Source: Hericium rajendrae
Lineage: Eukaryota; Basidiomycota; Agaricomycetes; Russulales; Hericiaceae
Direction of reading: 5' to 3'
Length of the DNA stretch: 64,000 nt
Assembly (NCBI GenBank): GCA_033439255.1
Contig: CM065889.1
Location: 682,001 to 746,000, forward strand
Every line of letters starts with the position of its first letter. Positions within the stretch are counted from its first letter, which is position 1. Shown here piece after piece: positions 1-10,843 of the stretch. A program made the position numbers and the translations under genes. A model generated the notes under the pieces. It searched no databases, was not told the DNA's origin, and was given only the letters and a program-made list of their open reading frames with translations.

Positions 1-718
1 CAAGACGCCAGCGGCGCGCGCCTCAACGCCAGCGAGGGAATGTTGCCTGGCTCGACAGAGGTCCGTCTGACTCATTTCTTCTGCCGACTTGCCCCTTATA
101 GCCGCCTCTTCCCTGATGCAGCGTGTGCTCAGCGTCGCGGGAGTCGCTGATGCTATTCACATTGCCACGTACTACATTGGCAATATTCTCATAGAGGCGC
201 AGGAGCGCATGCCGTCGCACGCGAGCGCCAACTCGTCGTACCGGCCATCGAACAGGCGTCCTGCCGGCGCGGCGTACGTCGGCTCGTCGTACGTGCCGGG
301 TTACTCAAACCCGTACGTGCAGGGAGGTGCGCCGGGCCCCGGCGCGCCTGTGGGAAATCCCCCGCAGCAGCTGCAGACGCAGCAGATTTACATCCCGAAC
401 GATCTCGTCGGGTGTATCATTGGCAAGGGCGGCAGCAAGATCAACGAAATCAGGCATATGAGTGCGAGCCAGATCAAGATCATGGAGCCTGGCGCAACCA
501 GCAATAGTGCGAATGGTGCGCCTGCTGGCGGCGAGGGCGAGCGTCTTGTTGTCATCACGGGCCCGCCTGCCAACATTCAGATGGCGGTGCAATTATTGTA
601 TCACGTCAGTCTTTCGTCGCTTTGCCCTGGTTTCAGTTCATTGAATGATCTGTCACAGCGTCTCGAGCAGGAGAAGCAAAAGCAGCTCCGTGCGCAACAG
701 ACCGGGGGATCAGCATGA
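1..718 (+). CDS. Multi-KH RNA-binding protein (PCBP/Rnc1/HEK2-like), 3' end
   Basis: The gene enters from the left edge, so its start is missing. I read exons 1-60, 122-604 and 659-718, with introns of 61 and 54 nt; the second intron is in frame and stop-free, so a naive translation runs through it. The first exon and the start of the second encode the end of one KH domain (ARLNASEGMLPGSTE, then RVLSVAGVADAIHIATYYIG). A Pro/Gly/Ser linker follows, then a complete KH domain with the invariant loop IIGKGGSKINEIR and the closing VVITGPPANIQMAVQLL. The tail is short and Gln/Lys-rich. Fungal members (Rnc1, Pbp2, Hek2) bind single-stranded RNA through three KH domains and control mRNA stability or localisation; the two seen here would be the second and third. 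The family call is secure; which paralogue it is cannot be told from this fragment. Confidence 0.88.
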
Positions 719-1291
719 TCCTGATCCATCAACAAATGCATGCGGACATTCTGCCTCAGGTCTTCAGTTTCATCCCAATGCGAATATTTCTTGTTCTTGC
801 TCTGCTTTTACAGACCTTCTTGCGTTTCTGATCTGCTACCGTCTCATTTACTTATACACCTCCTCTAAGTCACACCACCACGCTCGGCTCGGCTCACATC
901 CCCACCCTGCATCCCCTCCACTCATCACCCTCACGTATCCTTACCCCAACCCTACCATCTGTCCCATGCATACAGTAAGCCCCATTGCCCAAACCCACTG
1001 CTCCGTTTCTGTTGTTTCCGCGAAGTACCTTGCTGCTTGTTACGTCCGTAGCTGTCATTCGTATGTCGTGTATATACGTCCGTACTATCGTCGGTGTGGT
1101 TCTGAATGCGATATCTGAAATAAGAACCGTTTTACTCGGTATTTCCTCTTGCTCTGCCTCGAGACTTGCTGTCAGGCAGTCCCATTTCGGCCATTTACGT
1201 AAGCGAAAAGTCAAGATCAGAGCAGCTTGCACTTGGTCCGCTCTATCCAGTCTTCAGCTCACCCCATATCTTTCTTCCTCTCATTGTTTCA
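719..1291. other. Intergenic: 3' flank of KH gene and BRX1 upstream region
   Basis: This stretch holds pyrimidine-rich sequence that fits a 3' untranslated region followed by the BRX1 promoter. Short open frames here have no recognisable domains. I see no RNA gene or repeat. Confidence 0.5.
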
Positions 1292-2430
1292 ATGGCGTCC
1301 GTTCTGAAGGCACAAAAGGCGAACGCGCTGACGGCAGAGGCAAAGGGCAAAGGCAAGCGCAAGGTAGACGACATGGACGTGGATGAAGAGGAGGGGCCAG
1401 CGCACCCGTGCCGAAAAAGAAGAAAAACAAGCAGCGGGTGCTCCTGCTCTCCTCGCGCGGCGTAACGCACCGCATGCGACACCTCATGAACGATCTCGAG
1501 GCGCTGCTTCCCCACGTGAAGAAAGGTGCGTTTCGATCCCTCTCACAAGAATGACGGAAGGCTCACGGGCCCGCAGACTCGAAGCTGGACTCGAAGAACC
1601 ACCTGCACCTGCTCCCGGAGCTCGCGGACCTGCACAACTGCAACAACGCGCTGTACTTCGAGGCGCGGCGGCACGAGGACCTGTATCTCTGGGCGGCGAA
1701 GACGCCGAACGGGCCGAGCGTGAAGATGCACGTCCAGAACGTGCACACGATGGACGAGCTCAAAATGACGGGCAACTGCCTCAAGGGCAGCCGCGGCATC
1801 CTCAGCTTCGACGCCGCGTTCGACGCGACGGAGTGGGGCCGTCTCGTGAAGGAGCTGTTTACGCATGTGCGTTGAATGTGCGCTGGTGGACGGCTTGGGG
1901 TTGACCATTTTGCAGATATTTGGTGTTCCGCCGCAGGCGCGCAAGGCGAAGCCGTTCATTGATCATGTCCTGACGTTTTCGTTGTTGGACGATAAAATTT
2001 GGTTCCGCAATTTCCAGGTCCGTGATCATTTTTGATGTCCCAGTGCTAATCCCAAATTTCTAATCGTTTGTACATTACTAGATCATCGAAAAGGACCCGC
2101 TACAGCCAAACGGACCTCCGCAGACCTCATTAATCGAGATCGGTCCCCGTTTCGTGCTGACGCCCATCCGTATCTTCGAAGGTGCATTCGGCGGCGCAAC
2201 GGTGTTCTCTAACCCAGGTGCGTTATGCCTCGCGCAACCTTCCACAGGCGATCGTTCGACTGACGTTGCGCGCAGAATTCATCTCGCCTACTGCCGTCCG
2301 CTCTGCAATCCGGCGCGAGAAGGGCACGAAGTACAAGGAGCGCAAGCATGCGGAGCGGGAGCGCACCGGGCGGAAGGATCTGCGCAAGCTGCCCGAGGAC
2401 GAACTGGCGGTGTCAAAAGTATTCTCGTAG
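1292..2430 (+). CDS. BRX1: Ribosome biogenesis protein BRX1 (Brix domain)
   Basis: Brx1 is a nucleolar factor that helps assemble the 60S ribosomal subunit with Ebp2. Exons read as 1292-1525, 1577-1866, 1916-2017, 2082-2217 and 2276-2430, with introns of 51, 49, 64 and 58 nt; the third intron has a good branch-point-like TGCTAAT. After a Lys-rich, acidic N-terminus come RVLLLSSRGVTHRMRHLMND, then SKNHLHLLPELADLHNCN, LKGSRGILSFDAAFD, IFGVPPQARKAKPFIDHV and LIEIGPRFVLTPIRIFEGAF. These blocks in order are diagnostic of Brx1. The C-terminus is basic. The frame slips by one base near the GGGG run at 1393-1396: restoring one G would join the acidic segment to the KKKKNKQR segment. Because the gene is essential and otherwise perfectly conserved, I read this as a consensus error. 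The start ATG at 1292 is the only one giving the expected basic/acidic leader. Confidence 0.93.
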
Positions 2431-3299
2431 TGTCTTGCTGTATACACACTATTGTTGTCCATTCACGGGGTTGTATGGTCTGTTGCATGTTGTGCTGATT
2501 AAGTCTTTGTGGATCGCTATCAGGCCCGATCGACGGCTTTCTGAAGGAAATGATATGCTTTGCGCTGCGCGCCCTGAGCCGGAACTTACGGCCGCGACAG
2601 CATAGGCTTAAGCTTGACTTGAAACGCAGAAGAGTGATGTTTCATGTCTTGCCTTTCACGATTGCAGTTTGGACGATCCGCAGGCTATGAGCGCCATGAA
2701 ATTTCACTACGTTCATTTCAGCCGCAACCTATGCTTGGAATGTTTTGTCACTACATTCACCCTGCCAACGAACATCCTCGGAAAGCTTGGACCGACGGTA
2801 TTCGTCTGCGGCGCAACTGCCCTAAGGGAGCAAACAATGGGTTTGCGGCACGATCTGGTCTCACAGGGCCACATCTGGCTGATCGCAGATGTCAAGCGTG
2901 TAATATCTGAGATACTAGAAGCACGCGAGATGCAGCGTGCTCGATATTCTGAAGATGGCCGTTCCATTGTCTGCAGCCACGAGCGCGTCCGTGACTAAGC
3001 GACGCGAGCCGTTGTTGTGCCCAGAAAGGCAAAGTGAGCGGGACGACGTTGACGAGAAGCGAGAACAAAAGGACGGCCATATTGATGGCGGAAGCCAGGG
3101 CAAATCCGTAGCCGACGAAGCCAAAGAGGCTTTACATCATGCAGATGCTTGCTTGCATGCCCTTGTTTCTTTTGCTTTTGTTCTCCTTTCGATCGCTCGC
3201 TTTGGCCAACCCCTGACAAGATGTATATAACAGCCTCCCGCCGCTATGCATCCTCTTACAACGCCTCCTCTCTTCTGTAGTCCGCGTTAGGTTTCCGCC
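2431..3299. other. Intergenic, no confident gene
   Basis: On the minus strand at about 3008-3122 there is a short hydrophobic stretch (FVGYGFALASAINMAVLLF, then LLVNVVPLTLPFW) that resembles one or two membrane segments. It is preceded in frame by a stop codon and no complete gene can be built. It may be a remnant or a very small membrane protein. The plus-strand open frames of 90-110 codons have no recognisable domain. Confidence 0.35.
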
Positions 3300-4995
3300 A
3301 TGGCCATAACTATTGACATCATTCCTCTATCCACAACTCTAGACATGTACGGTGAACCGGATACGTCGTAAGTCGGCTCTTCCTGTTTCCTTTATCCACA
3401 TCTCATGTGTGAGTCTCGAAAGATCTGCGTATTCGTTGTCGGGCCACGTATCCATTTCCCTGAAATCCTCCTTCTCGCTATTTGAGCGCCGCCGGGCGGT
3501 CCGTCTCCTGTTGCAGTCCCTCCTCATCACGTTCGAGGGCCAGTCTGAACTTGTCACGCCTCACACCGGCTACTCTGCCCTCCGCCTCTGTTCCATCGAC
3601 CAGGAGCTCGCGCCAAACGAGCCCGTTGAGCTCAGCAATGATGGGCTTGAAGATTCAGACAAGCCGTGCACGTGGAACGTCACCTTCAATCTGCCTATAC
3701 CGGGTTGGCTGCCCGCCACGGACACGTTCGGCGACTGCAAGCAGACGCCGCCAGGGACGCGTTATGCGCTCTATGCTACTGCGAAGTTTGCGGATGTGGA
3801 CGGCTCGCAGAGCACGTCGTGGCTCTCGACGTTCTGCGCGCCCTTCCTTCCGAAGATGAAGGAGGCTCACGCGCCTGCATGCGCGATCAGCCTGAATCGC
3901 TTCGCCATCCCGCCGCCTATGCCCGTTTCAACAACCTCTATCTATCCCATGATTAATTATCGCGTCGCCGCCACACCAGAGGAAGCGCAGGCTCCTCGCG
4001 ACCCAGCAATGTCTATTCCTCTCGATGTTTTGTCCAAAATCCAGGTGCTCGCATCCGTGCCACAACACATCGACATGGGCCAAAAGGACTTCGCCTTCTC
4101 TCTCCGCTTACGCGCGCCTGAGCTCGCAGAGTCCGAGTCCGCCAAGGTCCGCATCACCGAGTTTTCGGTTGAAGTAGACCAGCAAGAGAAGTTCCGGTAA
4201 GCATTCCGTCGTCTTCCTGTCTTAAGTACGACACTGAATTTCGTCGAGCAGAAATTCCTCCACAGCCTATGCGACCCGCTTCCCGGTCCCGAAAGAATCC
4301 GCCCAGCCGCCATCCGATCCCCTCCGCAATCCCCACCCTGTGCACGCGCTCTACGACCTCGGCCTCATGGCCTCCAACACACAGCACCCCATCAACATCA
4401 TCCGCACCTTCTCGCTCCTCCCGCCAGACATCAGCGCCTCCTACCGCCTCCTCGGCCGCGGCTGCATCTTCTCGCGCACCTCCGGCATCGAGCCCAACGC
4501 GTGGTATACGATGCAGACCACCGTCCCGTTCGCCGCGCCGCCGCCGGAGCACGACACGAGCGCGTGGGCGGGCGCACAGATGCTACGGCCGAGTGCGCAG
4601 ACGCCGTTCTTCGGCGTGAAGCACAGCCTGACGGTATCCGTGCTGTGCGCGTATGAGGCCGAGGACGGCGCGGCCCGCTATCCGAGCGCCTGCGCTTTAC
4701 GCTGCCGCTCAACTTCGTGCGCACGCGCGTGGTGCCGCCCGCCGCACCAACCGCCACGTTCATCACGGGCACCCATATCCGCTCGGAGAGCGAGGCGACG
4801 GTGTCGTCGGTGCCGTATGGTTCGCCGCAGCTGCCGGCGTATTCGCAGCTGTTCCATGCCAACGGAGATCGGAAGGTGGACGACTCGGTTCAGCTGCCGC
4901 GCTATTCGCCGCCGTCACCAGGGTCGTCGTGCGCACCATTACCAGCGGAAAGCGAGCGCAGTCTGAAGGAGGCAGAGCGATGTTTCGATTCGTAG
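3300..4995 (+). CDS. Arrestin-like domain protein
   Basis: Exons read as 3300-3367, 3423-4196 and 4252-4995, with two 55-nt introns (GTAAGT and GTAAGC donors). The protein starts MAITIDIIPLSTTLDMYGEP and continues with YSLSGHVSISLKSSF and LLQSLLITFEGQSELVTP. These beta-sandwich strands are typical of the arrestin N-domain of fungal alpha-arrestin-like proteins. The second half contains a beta-rich C-domain (LRFTLPLNFVRTRVVPP) and a Pro/Ser-rich tail with LPRYSPPSP, a PY-like stretch. Alpha-arrestins usually act as adaptors that bring Rsp5/Nedd4 ubiquitin ligases to membrane transporters; that role is inferred from family, not shown here. The reading frame slips by one base near the CCC at 4674-4676, where adding one C restores continuity. 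Alternative: a Rgp1/Bul-type relative. Confidence 0.8.
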
Positions 4996-5868
4996 GTGCA
5001 GCCGTCGCTGGCCGTTATTGATTTTTCTCTGCTTCCTCTAGTATCCTATGCGGATTTGACGATAATGGGTTCGCGGATCTCCTTCCTTCATACTGTATAC
5101 TTATTCGACCGGCACATCATTGTATTACTATCTCCACACCTATATATCCTAGGCACATTATCTCCTTCGCTTTTTTCTCTCGATTTGTACGGTCTGCGTT
5201 GACGCCGGGCTCCCTTCGCTCTTTTACTATTGTATCGCACTCTACGCGGCTGTTGTAGCTAAACGTGAATTACAGTCTATGAGCTCTTGGACCGGAATGA
5301 AATGAACTGCCGGTCTGGTTCTTGGACTTCTGGGACCTTTTTGACCATTGGGAAGTAAAAACGTTTCATGGGCTGGCTTGTTCACAAGGAAAAAAAAAAA
5401 AAAAAAGAAGGAAAAAGCAGACGGACATCTATATTCATGGCCTACCATGGGGATTGAACCCAAACGGACACGGCGATCTCTCATAAACTATTATAAATTC
5501 AAACAAGAGTAAGTATCACCATGGTCGACTAGCTCAGTCGGTTAGAGCGTCGTGCTAATTGGGTTCGAACCCCAGGTTGACCATCAGGCCTTTGTCGAAG
5601 CATTTTTTGCCCGTTTCCCTCCAGAGTGAAGCTCAACCGCTGAAGCGGCTACGCACCGACGCGTCGACGCGGCTTGTGATGTGGCGGAGCGAGCACGTGA
5701 CATAGTTCCCAGGAGCGGGCCGCGCGGAGGGGTCGCACGTTCGGGGATGGGACAGGGACTCGGCAGGACGAGAACACCTCCGAGTCCCAAGCTCACCACA
5801 TTTAAGCCGCCACGGATTCGAGATCTCACTCCATCACTGTCGCCATCGCCATCGACGACGAGCCTGAC
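4996..5868. other. Intergenic with A-tract and a tRNA fossil
   Basis: This holds the 3' flank of the arrestin gene, a 16-base A tract near 5391-5406, and the truncated tRNA-Ile described separately. On the minus strand around 5445-5475 there is a TTTGGGTTCAATCCCCA stretch that resembles a tRNA T-arm/B box, followed downstream (on that strand) by the T tract. No matching 5' half exists, so I do not call it a tRNA. Confidence 0.45.
5523..5583 (+). pseudogene. Truncated tRNA-Ile(AAU) pseudogene
   Basis: The sequence has a 7-bp acceptor stem (GGTCGAC pairing with GTTGACC, using one G-T pair), a normal D arm (TAGCTCAGTCGGTTAGAGC) and the 5' half of an isoleucine anticodon arm ending in the anticodon AAT. 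It then jumps directly to the T arm (GGGTTCGAACCCC) and ends in CCA. The 3' half of the anticodon loop and stem and the variable loop, about 13 nt compared with ordinary eukaryotic tRNA-Ile, are missing. It cannot fold a normal anticodon arm, so I call it a pseudogene or processed fragment. Both internal promoter boxes survive. Confidence 0.75.
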
Positions 5869-7728
5869 ATGCCCATCATCGACGGTCTGCAGGATTACTT
5901 CGAGTACGTCGAGGAGCGCGTCTACGCCTCCGTCTCCGCCGTCACAGACGAGATGCCCATGATCCACGAGGCCCTCAACCGTCTGTGGATCGACGTCTCC
6001 CGCTTCGGGCCCTCGCTTCCCGAGATTCACCTGCCTGGTTTGGGCGAGTACGAGGTGCCGCCGCCGCCGCCGCCTCCCCCTCCACCGCTGTCTGCGTGGG
6101 AGAGGGGCGTGGAATGGGCGGGCGCGCATCCGTGGAAGGCGGCCAGTCTCGGCGTCGGCGTCGTCGGCGTCGGGTTGCTGGTAGGCTACAGCCGATCTCG
6201 CACGAGAGCCGGGGGGAGAGCGAGGAAGGCCCAAGCCGGGGGCGACAGGAGGAAAGTAGTCGGTGCGTAGGCAGCTGCAGATGTACGGATCAGTGCTGAC
6301 TTGCAGCGTGCTGCAGTGGTTCTGGGCGGTGATACGCCCCTTGCGCTGCCGTTCATATACGACCTCGAGCAAAGGGATTCATCGTTATAGCGAGTGTGGC
6401 CACACCCGAGGCCGCAGATGAGCTCGAGCACAAGTGCGCGGGCTTCGTCCGTGCGCTCGTCCTCGACCCGACGGAGGTACGCCCCTTTACCTCCCATCGA
6501 TCAGTCTGAATATTCACCCACCTTTCCAGCCCGCTACCGTCCCGTTCTTCCTGCGCTCCCTTGCCTCGACGCTCAATAACCGCTTCCCCGTCAACGCCCC
6601 CGGCGACCCGCACGCCTCGCCGTCCACACACCCCTACATCCACTCTATCGTCTCCCTCCTTTCCCTCTCCGCTCCCGCCCCGCCCCCGCGCCGCTCGAGC
6701 ACCTCGCGCTCCGCGACAGCTACCTCGAACACCTCACCGCAGCGCATACCACGCCCCTACAGGTCATCCAGGCGCTCCTCCCGCTCCTGCGCAGCGCCCG
6801 CGCGCGCGACTTCGAGCAGCGCACAATCGTCGTCTGCGTTCCCGCCGCCGACGCGCGCGTCGGCTTGCCGTTCGCCGCGGCCCGCGCGATGAGCGCAGCA
6901 GCGACCGCGCGCGGCATCGAGGTCCTCCGCCGCGAGATGGCGCTCGTGGACGCGCTGCGCCGGGTCGGCGTCGTGCTCGTCGATGTCGGCGCCGTCGACG
7001 CGCCGCTGCCCACCCGTCGTCGTCTGCTCGGCGGCGCGGAGCACGATGCGACGGCCGCGTGGACGCCGTCCGAGCGTGCGGCGTACGGGCCTGCGTACGC
7101 GACGGCCGCAGAGGTGGGCGCTGGGCGGCGTCGCCCGGCGGATGTGCGCGAGTTTGTGCATGATCTTACGGATGTGGTGTGTAGCGGGCGTATGCGGAGT
7201 GTGTCGCTCTTTGGGGCGAGAATCGGCGTGGGCCCGCTGCGGAGCTGGGTCTATGGGGACCGGTACGCCGTCGGCGCTGGAGGTGTGTTTACTTCGTTTT
7301 GGTCTTCGTGTTCGTTGGTTGACTGGTCTGCGATAGCGACTACGTACACGCTCGCGTCGTGGCTGCCGATTGCACTCCTGGACCTCATCGTCACTTTGCC
7401 GCACCGTCTGCTCACCCTCCGCAGCGCGCTGCACGCGCCTGCCCCCGCGCCCCGCGCTCCTTCGCCGGCCCCTCAGCCCGCTCCCGCTCCCGCTCCCGTT
7501 GCCAAGCCCCCGCCCGCACAGCCCGAGCCCCAGCCGAAGGCCGCCGAGGTTGCTGCCGAGGAGCCAGAGCGCGCGTCATCCGAAACGGAGCACGACGTGT
7601 CGGAGACGGGCTCGGAGGCGGACGTCGAGAGCAATGCAGACGGCGCGGGCGTGGGCGGGAGCTGGGTCAGCCTGAAGAATCGCACGAACACGAGCACGGC
7701 GGCCTCTTCGCAAGCTGGCGAAGCGTAA
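5869..7728 (+). CDS. DUF1776 family protein (fungal, SDR-like)
   Basis: Exons read as 5869-6262, 6317-6476, 6530-7282 and 7337-7728, with introns of 54, 53 and 54 nt. The N-terminus (MPIIDGLQDYFEYVEERVY, WIDVSRFGPSLPEIHLPGLG) leads into a run of ten prolines, then a glycine-rich membrane-spanning stretch (SLGVGVVGVGLLVGYS). After the first intron comes VVVLGGDTPLALPFIYDLE, a Rossmann-like nucleotide-binding start, then IVIASVATPEAADELEHKC and later AMSAAATARGIEVLRREM. This order is characteristic of fungal DUF1776 proteins, which are distant, probably non-enzymatic or uncharacterised relatives of short-chain dehydrogenases. The C-terminus is Pro/Ala-rich and acidic. Two single-base slips are visible: at the GGG of 6374-6376 and in the C runs at 6678-6687, each mended by one added G or C. 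The biochemical function of the family is not known to me. Confidence 0.82.
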
Positions 7729-8267
7729 ATGCGCCTTCTTTGATTATAATATTTTTTCTCTCATTTGATGTTTCGAAGCTGGAACATAGTGGTCGGACGG
7801 TTGTGGCCGTGGGTCGGAATGTGTACCATAACATATACTGCTGCATCGTATAAATTATGCCCTGTGTAGTATTTGATTGGCTTTAAAGGATATATGTATA
7901 CGTTTATCCCTGCTCTATGTCTGCGGGTTCCCCAAGATATGGGATTTGTTGCTTGAGTCCTAGGGACGGATATGGATTATGGAAGGTGATGCATTGATCG
8001 AGTGCTTTCCACAACACGCACGACACCGGAGGCTGGAGTGCTGAGGAACGATTCTTGGTTGTTGCAGGTTGGTTGGATTTGGGTATCCATGGATATATTG
8101 GAGGCTGATGGTCTTCTAACGACGAAAAATTTCTAGAGCAGCTGTTTTAAAAGGTGGGCAACAACGATGTCTGCTCGTAGGGATCATTAGATCTATCCAT
8201 CATCCTGACATCCCAGGTCAATCACACCAAGATCCCAACCACCCAACACCACTCGCACCCCAGCACC
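7729..8267. other. Intergenic, nothing recognised
   Basis: AT-richer than its surroundings; contains the 3' flank of the DUF1776 gene and the upstream region of the CPD1-like gene. No RNA gene or repeat seen. Confidence 0.5.
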
Positions 8268-8992
8268 ATGGGTCAGTCCCACCCATCTTTCCATTCACCC
8301 ACTAACAGTGAACACCCCCAGGCATCTCCCTCTGGCTCGTCCCCACCCCCTCCGAATCGCACCATCTCCTCCGCCTCCTCGCGCACCGCCCCCTCCCCGC
8401 CGCACCCACCTCCCCCGCCTCCTACCCGCCCTTCCACCCGCACATCACTTTGGCCTCCCTCCCGCCCAGCACCGACCCCACCACCCTGCGCGCCGCGCTC
8501 CCCGCCCACCCCGCCCTCCCCGTGCGCTTCGCCGCGCTGTGCGCCGGCGACGCCTACTTCCGCGCCGTGTACGCCGCCGTCGTGCTTTCCGCGGAGTTAG
8601 CAGCACTGCACGCGGCCGTGCACGCGGCGCTGGGCGCGGAGGCGCGCACGCCTGCGTTTCCGCATATGTCGGTGTATTATGTTGCGGATGCGGACGCGGC
8701 CCAGCGTGCGGAGGCTGTGCGCGCGCTCGAGGCGCGGGGCGTCGTGCAGCCGAATGGCGATGGGGATGGCGTGCTGTTCGATTGTGCGTCGCTCGGCGGG
8801 GTCGCGGTGGGCGCGGAGGTGGACGGGGCGGGCGCGGCGATGGCGGGGTTCACGGCGAGCGAAATTTGGGTCGTGCGGTGCGAGGGGCCGGTGGAGGGCT
8901 GGGAGGTCCTGGACAAGATCGCGCTGGCCACATCCGAGTCACAGCCATTGCGGAACGAAGCATGCTTGGATTGTGATACAAATGCAGAATAG
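8268..8992 (+). CDS. CPD1: 2',3'-cyclic-nucleotide 3'-phosphodiesterase (CPD1-like, 2H superfamily)
   Basis: The coding sequence starts with a 4-nt exon (ATG plus one base, 8268-8271), a 50-nt intron and one long exon 8322-8992. The start MGISLWLVPTPSESHHLLRL is typical of fungal Cpd1. The two catalytic HxT/S motifs are present: HITLAS near residue 45 and HMSVYY near residue 130, as expected for 2H phosphoesterases. Cpd1 opens ADP-ribose 1'',2''-cyclic phosphate, a by-product of tRNA splicing, to the 1''-phosphate. Length (about 225 residues) matches the yeast enzyme (239). The last 20 or so residues after EVLDKIAL have no family look and may be a natural extension. The gene converges with the phytase gene on the other strand, 100 bp apart. 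Confidence 0.85.
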
Positions 8993-9092
8993 TACAAAGC
9001 ACATACATACACAGCTGGACGAGTCGGAGTCGTGCATTACTGGTATGGGCGACGCGTGCTAAACCGTCCGTTCCTTCCTGAATACCGAATAA

Positions 9093-10843
9093 TTAAGCTT
9101 CCAACGCCTCCAACGCCTCCAACGCCTCCTCGAAGCACTTCTCCCAGTCGCCCTGCCCGTTCTCCCGCGCGTATCGCTGGCTCTTGACAAAATCGTCCAG
9201 CGTGCACATCCCCTTCTCGCCCGCGCACACCGTCAGCGGCAACACCGCGTCGTTCACAACGACGCGCACATACGGGCCGCCGGCGCCCTCGCCCTCGCAC
9301 GCGACGCGCTCGACGACCATGCGCGCGCTGAACGGCACGAGCCGCGAGAGCACGTACGTGCGCAGCGTGCTCTTCGCGCGCGGGTCGAGCACGCGCCCCG
9401 GCAGCAGCGTCTGCGGGAAGAGCCCGAGCGCGGCGTAGATCGAGTTGAGCTCGTTGTCGTGCGTGAAGTCCGCGTAGAAGGGCCGGCCGAGCGGGAAGGT
9501 CTCGGGGGTGCGGTCTAGGGTGCGGTTCGTCTGTGTGTGGTCGTGCACGGAGGTGTTGGTTAGGCGCGCGAGGAGCTCGTTGACGTAGCCGACGCCTTGG
9601 ACGGGGCCGAGGGGCGCGCCGTATCTGCGGACGCGGGTTAGCAAAGGAGTAGGGAAAGTGGAATGGACTTACCCGTTACCGTAGAACTTGTTCAGATCAT
9701 TGTAGTATTGATAGTCGTCAAACTCGTCTTCCGAGAAAAGAAACAAAACGGGCTTGGTTTCTCGGACACAAGCGTATGGAAAGGGCACATCGACATCAAG
9801 CTGAGCGTGTCGTGGTCGGTTAGGTTCGCGCCTGGAGCAGCGGCGTTCAACCGCTTCGTGATCTTCGGTGCAAATATATCGAGCCATTGGTCACTTTGCT
9901 CATCCCCATCGGTAGGACTTGGAGTTGGGACACATGACGTCGTCGAGTGTGTTGTTGCTATCCATCTGGAGAACGTCGGCAGGGAGATTCAAGCAATGTA
10001 AAAGGAACGTACAGTTTCTGGGATAACTAGGTTTATGGAAGGCTGGATCTTCTTGCCACTTGCATGGTAGAACCCTATTGGCTGGCTGAGATTCGAAAGG
10101 AGGGTAGCAATACAGTAAAAAGGTCTACCTGCGGTCCAGTTCTCCGCAGTATCAACGACCCGTGGTGCGCCCGACGACCGAATGAAAGGAACCAAGTCTT
10201 TGTTGACAAGGTGTGAATAGCGATGGAAGTCGGATCCTGCCGAGTCAAAGGACCTATACTTGAGATCAGCACGGGAGTTTTTACAAACTACAACGAGCAC
10301 ATACTGAGCAGCACCAAAGCGAAGAAGGTCGTCTGTTCCCATGTCATACTTGAACTTGTTCAAGAACTCAAACTCCTCCGCTTTGTACTTGTCCACGGCA
10401 AGCAGCTTGTCAACAGCAGCCTTGTACAGCTTGCCGGAGCCCTCTGTGGGATAGCGGGCACCATGGCGCTGAAGCTAGCCACAACCTTACTTAGCGTGAA
10501 TCTCGCACAGCAGGACGAGGAGATCCACGACTCACGAGATTAACCTATCCGTGACGAGTCGAACACCGTTTAATGACATCTCATCTCATCGAGACATCGA
10601 CAAGATACGCACCTGAGAGACGACACAACCCTCCGGTGGCGCCTTGTATGCCTGGGCAGGTATCCACGGCGCGTACTGCCCCCACCTCCGCATGAGGCTC
10701 TTGGGCAAGTCCAGGTCAGGCGTCTTGCCCTTGCCCAACCCCTCGTCGCGTAATGCGCGATAAGGCCGCATGCACCATACCCTACCGGTCCAAGAGAGCC
10801 AGGTCAAGATGCAGGCGAAGAGGAGGAGCCATCCTGCGGCCAT
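9093..10843 (-). CDS. Phytase / histidine acid phosphatase, secreted
   Basis: Transcribed right to left with seven exons: 10613-10843, 10536-10544, 10305-10474, 10129-10253, 10013-10074, 9673-9965 and 9093-9624. The second exon is only 9 nt and supplies VNL, completing SQVNLLQRHGARYPTEGSG. This holds the catalytic RHGARYPT, whose His is phosphorylated. The acid/base motif is THDN in YADFTHDNELNSIYAALGL. Other phytase blocks are VVDTAENWTAG, SDQWLDIFAP and GPVQGVGYVNELLARLT. The N-terminus (MAAGWLLLFACILTWLSW) is a signal peptide or signal anchor. These enzymes release phosphate from phytate outside the cell. The C-terminus ends in a repeated EALEALEALEA. Two frame slips are seen: near 9915-9930 and near the A/T run at 9731-9748. 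With two slips it could be a decaying allele, but all catalytic residues remain. Confidence 0.87.

Noticed and set aside
3008-3122. Minus-strand hydrophobic frame as a small membrane protein gene
   Set aside because: Preceded in frame by a stop codon, no start, no family match that I can name.
5440-5480. Minus-strand T-arm-like TTTGGGTTCAATCCCCA with a downstream T tract, as a second tRNA
   Set aside because: No 5' acceptor half or D arm within 100 bp, and the T stem has only four of five pairs.
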